Positions 8,026-8,605 of a stretch of 8,605 bases of DNA are shown one piece after another. The notes beneath the pieces were generated by a model, which did not search any database, was not told the origin of the DNA, and saw only the letters and a program-made list of their open reading frames with translations. The DNA comes from DASVDK01 sp036381125 [NCBI: Thermodesulfobacteriota bacterium]. Lineage in GTDB: Bacteria > DASVDK01. The DNA is taken from the NCBI GenBank assembly GCA_036381125.1, contig DASVDK010000112.1:1-8605 (forward strand), written 5' to 3'. A program made the translations under genes and the position numbers. How positions within the stretch are numbered: position 1 is the first letter of the stretch; the number at the start of each line of letters is the position of its first letter.

Positions 8026-8605
8026 GTGGATCAACGCCACACGCCCGTTCGGGCGACCGTCACCTTCGACGACATCGACCTCGTCCGTCAGCTCTACGGG
8101 GACCGGGATGAGCACCTCAAGCGGGTCGCCCGCGACCTCGGCGTCGAGGTGCACGCGCGGGGCAACGCGGTCACCGTCTCGGGCCCCTCGGGGCCGACGG
8201 CCCGGGCCGAGCGGCTGCTGACGGAACTCTACGGCCTCCTCGAGCGCGGCTACCCCCTCGGCGCCAACGACGTCGAGTACGCCCTCCGGATCGTGAACGA
8301 CCCCGACGCGCCGGCCCTGGCGGACGTCTTCATGGACACCGTGGTGCTCTCCGCGCGCCGGCGGCCGATCACCCCCAAGAGCGCCGCGCAGAAGGCCTAC
8401 GTCGACGCCATCCGGAAGCACGACCTGGTCTTCGGCGTCGGCCCGGCCGGCACCGGCAAGACCTACCTCGCCATGGCCATGGCGGTCGGCGCCCTCACCC
8501 GCAAGGAGGTCAGCCGCATCATCCTCACCCGGCCGGCGGTCGAGGCGGGGGAGAAGCTGGGGTTCCTCCCGGGGACGCTCGAGGAGAAGGTGAACCCCTA
8601 CCTGC
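8026..8605 (+). CDS. phoH: PhoH family ATPase (YbeZ type), 3' end outside window
   Basis: Partial gene: 193 codons are present and the frame is open at the window end. It begins [20 protein letters not shown], followed by a KH-like N-terminal RNA-binding segment (about residues 10-80) and the PhoH core: [27 protein letters not shown], split here as [12 protein letters not shown] plus [14 protein letters not shown], with Walker A GPAGTGKT at 139-146, then [19 protein letters not shown] and EEKVNPYL. These are hallmark PhoH sequences. The full family is about 320-350 aa. PhoH/YbeZ proteins are cytoplasmic NTPases that in E. coli associate with the endonuclease YbeY in ribosome maturation, and in many genomes phoH is followed by an HD-domain membrane protein and ybeY; that is expected downstream but not seen. 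GTG at 8026 is the first possible start after TATAAT. Confidence 0.94.
   Translation, partial: MDQRHTPVRATVTFDDIDLVRQLYGDRDEHLKRVARDLGVEVHARGNAVTVSGPSGPTARAERLLTELYGLLERGYPLGANDVEYALRIVNDPDAPALADVFMDTVVLSARRRPITPKSAAQKAYVDAIRKHDLVFGVGPAGTGKTYLAMAMAVGALTRKEVSRIILTRPAVEAGEKLGFLPGTLEEKVNPYL

Noticed and set aside
8020-8421. 133-codon minus-strand open frame
   Set aside because: Fully antisense to the clear PhoH coding sequence.

Overview
This is a high-GC bacterial chromosomal window made up mostly of conserved housekeeping genes, with no phage, transposon or CRISPR material visible. An LptE-type outer-membrane lipoprotein implies a diderm with LPS. The base composition, codon use and gene set (leuS-lptE-holA-rpsT, mazG, a GH57 branching enzyme, phoH) fit an uncultivated soil or subsurface lineage such as Methylomirabilota/Rokubacteria or a deltaproteobacterial-type group (Desulfobacterota, Binatota, Myxococcota). 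That placement is an inference from general style and has not been tested.

Left part (1-4275, + strand): leuS (leucyl-tRNA synthetase), then lptE, whose GTG start overlaps the leuS stop, then after a 135-bp gap holA (DNA polymerase III delta). Minus-strand rpsT (ribosomal protein S20) converges on holA. The 174 bp between holA and rpsT holds a 37-bp direct repeat pair (36/37 identical) and several GC-rich hairpins, probably serving as a bidirectional termination region.

Middle (4723-5223): about 500 bp without a convincing gene. It contains the rpsT promoter and leader, several perfect hairpins, a possible mazG terminator, and a tight cluster of DnaA-box-like NNGTCCACA motifs next to a locally AT-richer stretch, just beyond the mazG stop.

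Right part (5224-8605): mazG (minus; nucleoside triphosphate pyrophosphohydrolase) is divergent from a GH57/DUF1957 1,4-alpha-glucan branching enzyme (plus). It is followed by a hairpin-rich spacer and the first 193 codons of phoH (PhoH/YbeZ-type ATPase), which runs off the window end.

The most interesting signal is regulatory. mazG, the GH57 gene and phoH all have a -10-like element (TACCCT, TAGCGT, TATAAT) ending only 8-10 nt before the start codon, and none has a Shine-Dalgarno sequence. This predicts leaderless or nearly leaderless mRNAs. leuS, holA and rpsT instead have Shine-Dalgarno sequences. I see no unprecedented multi-gene system here; the candidate novelties are the leaderless promoters, the DnaA-box cluster, the repeat-hairpin block and a coding-like remnant between lptE and holA.
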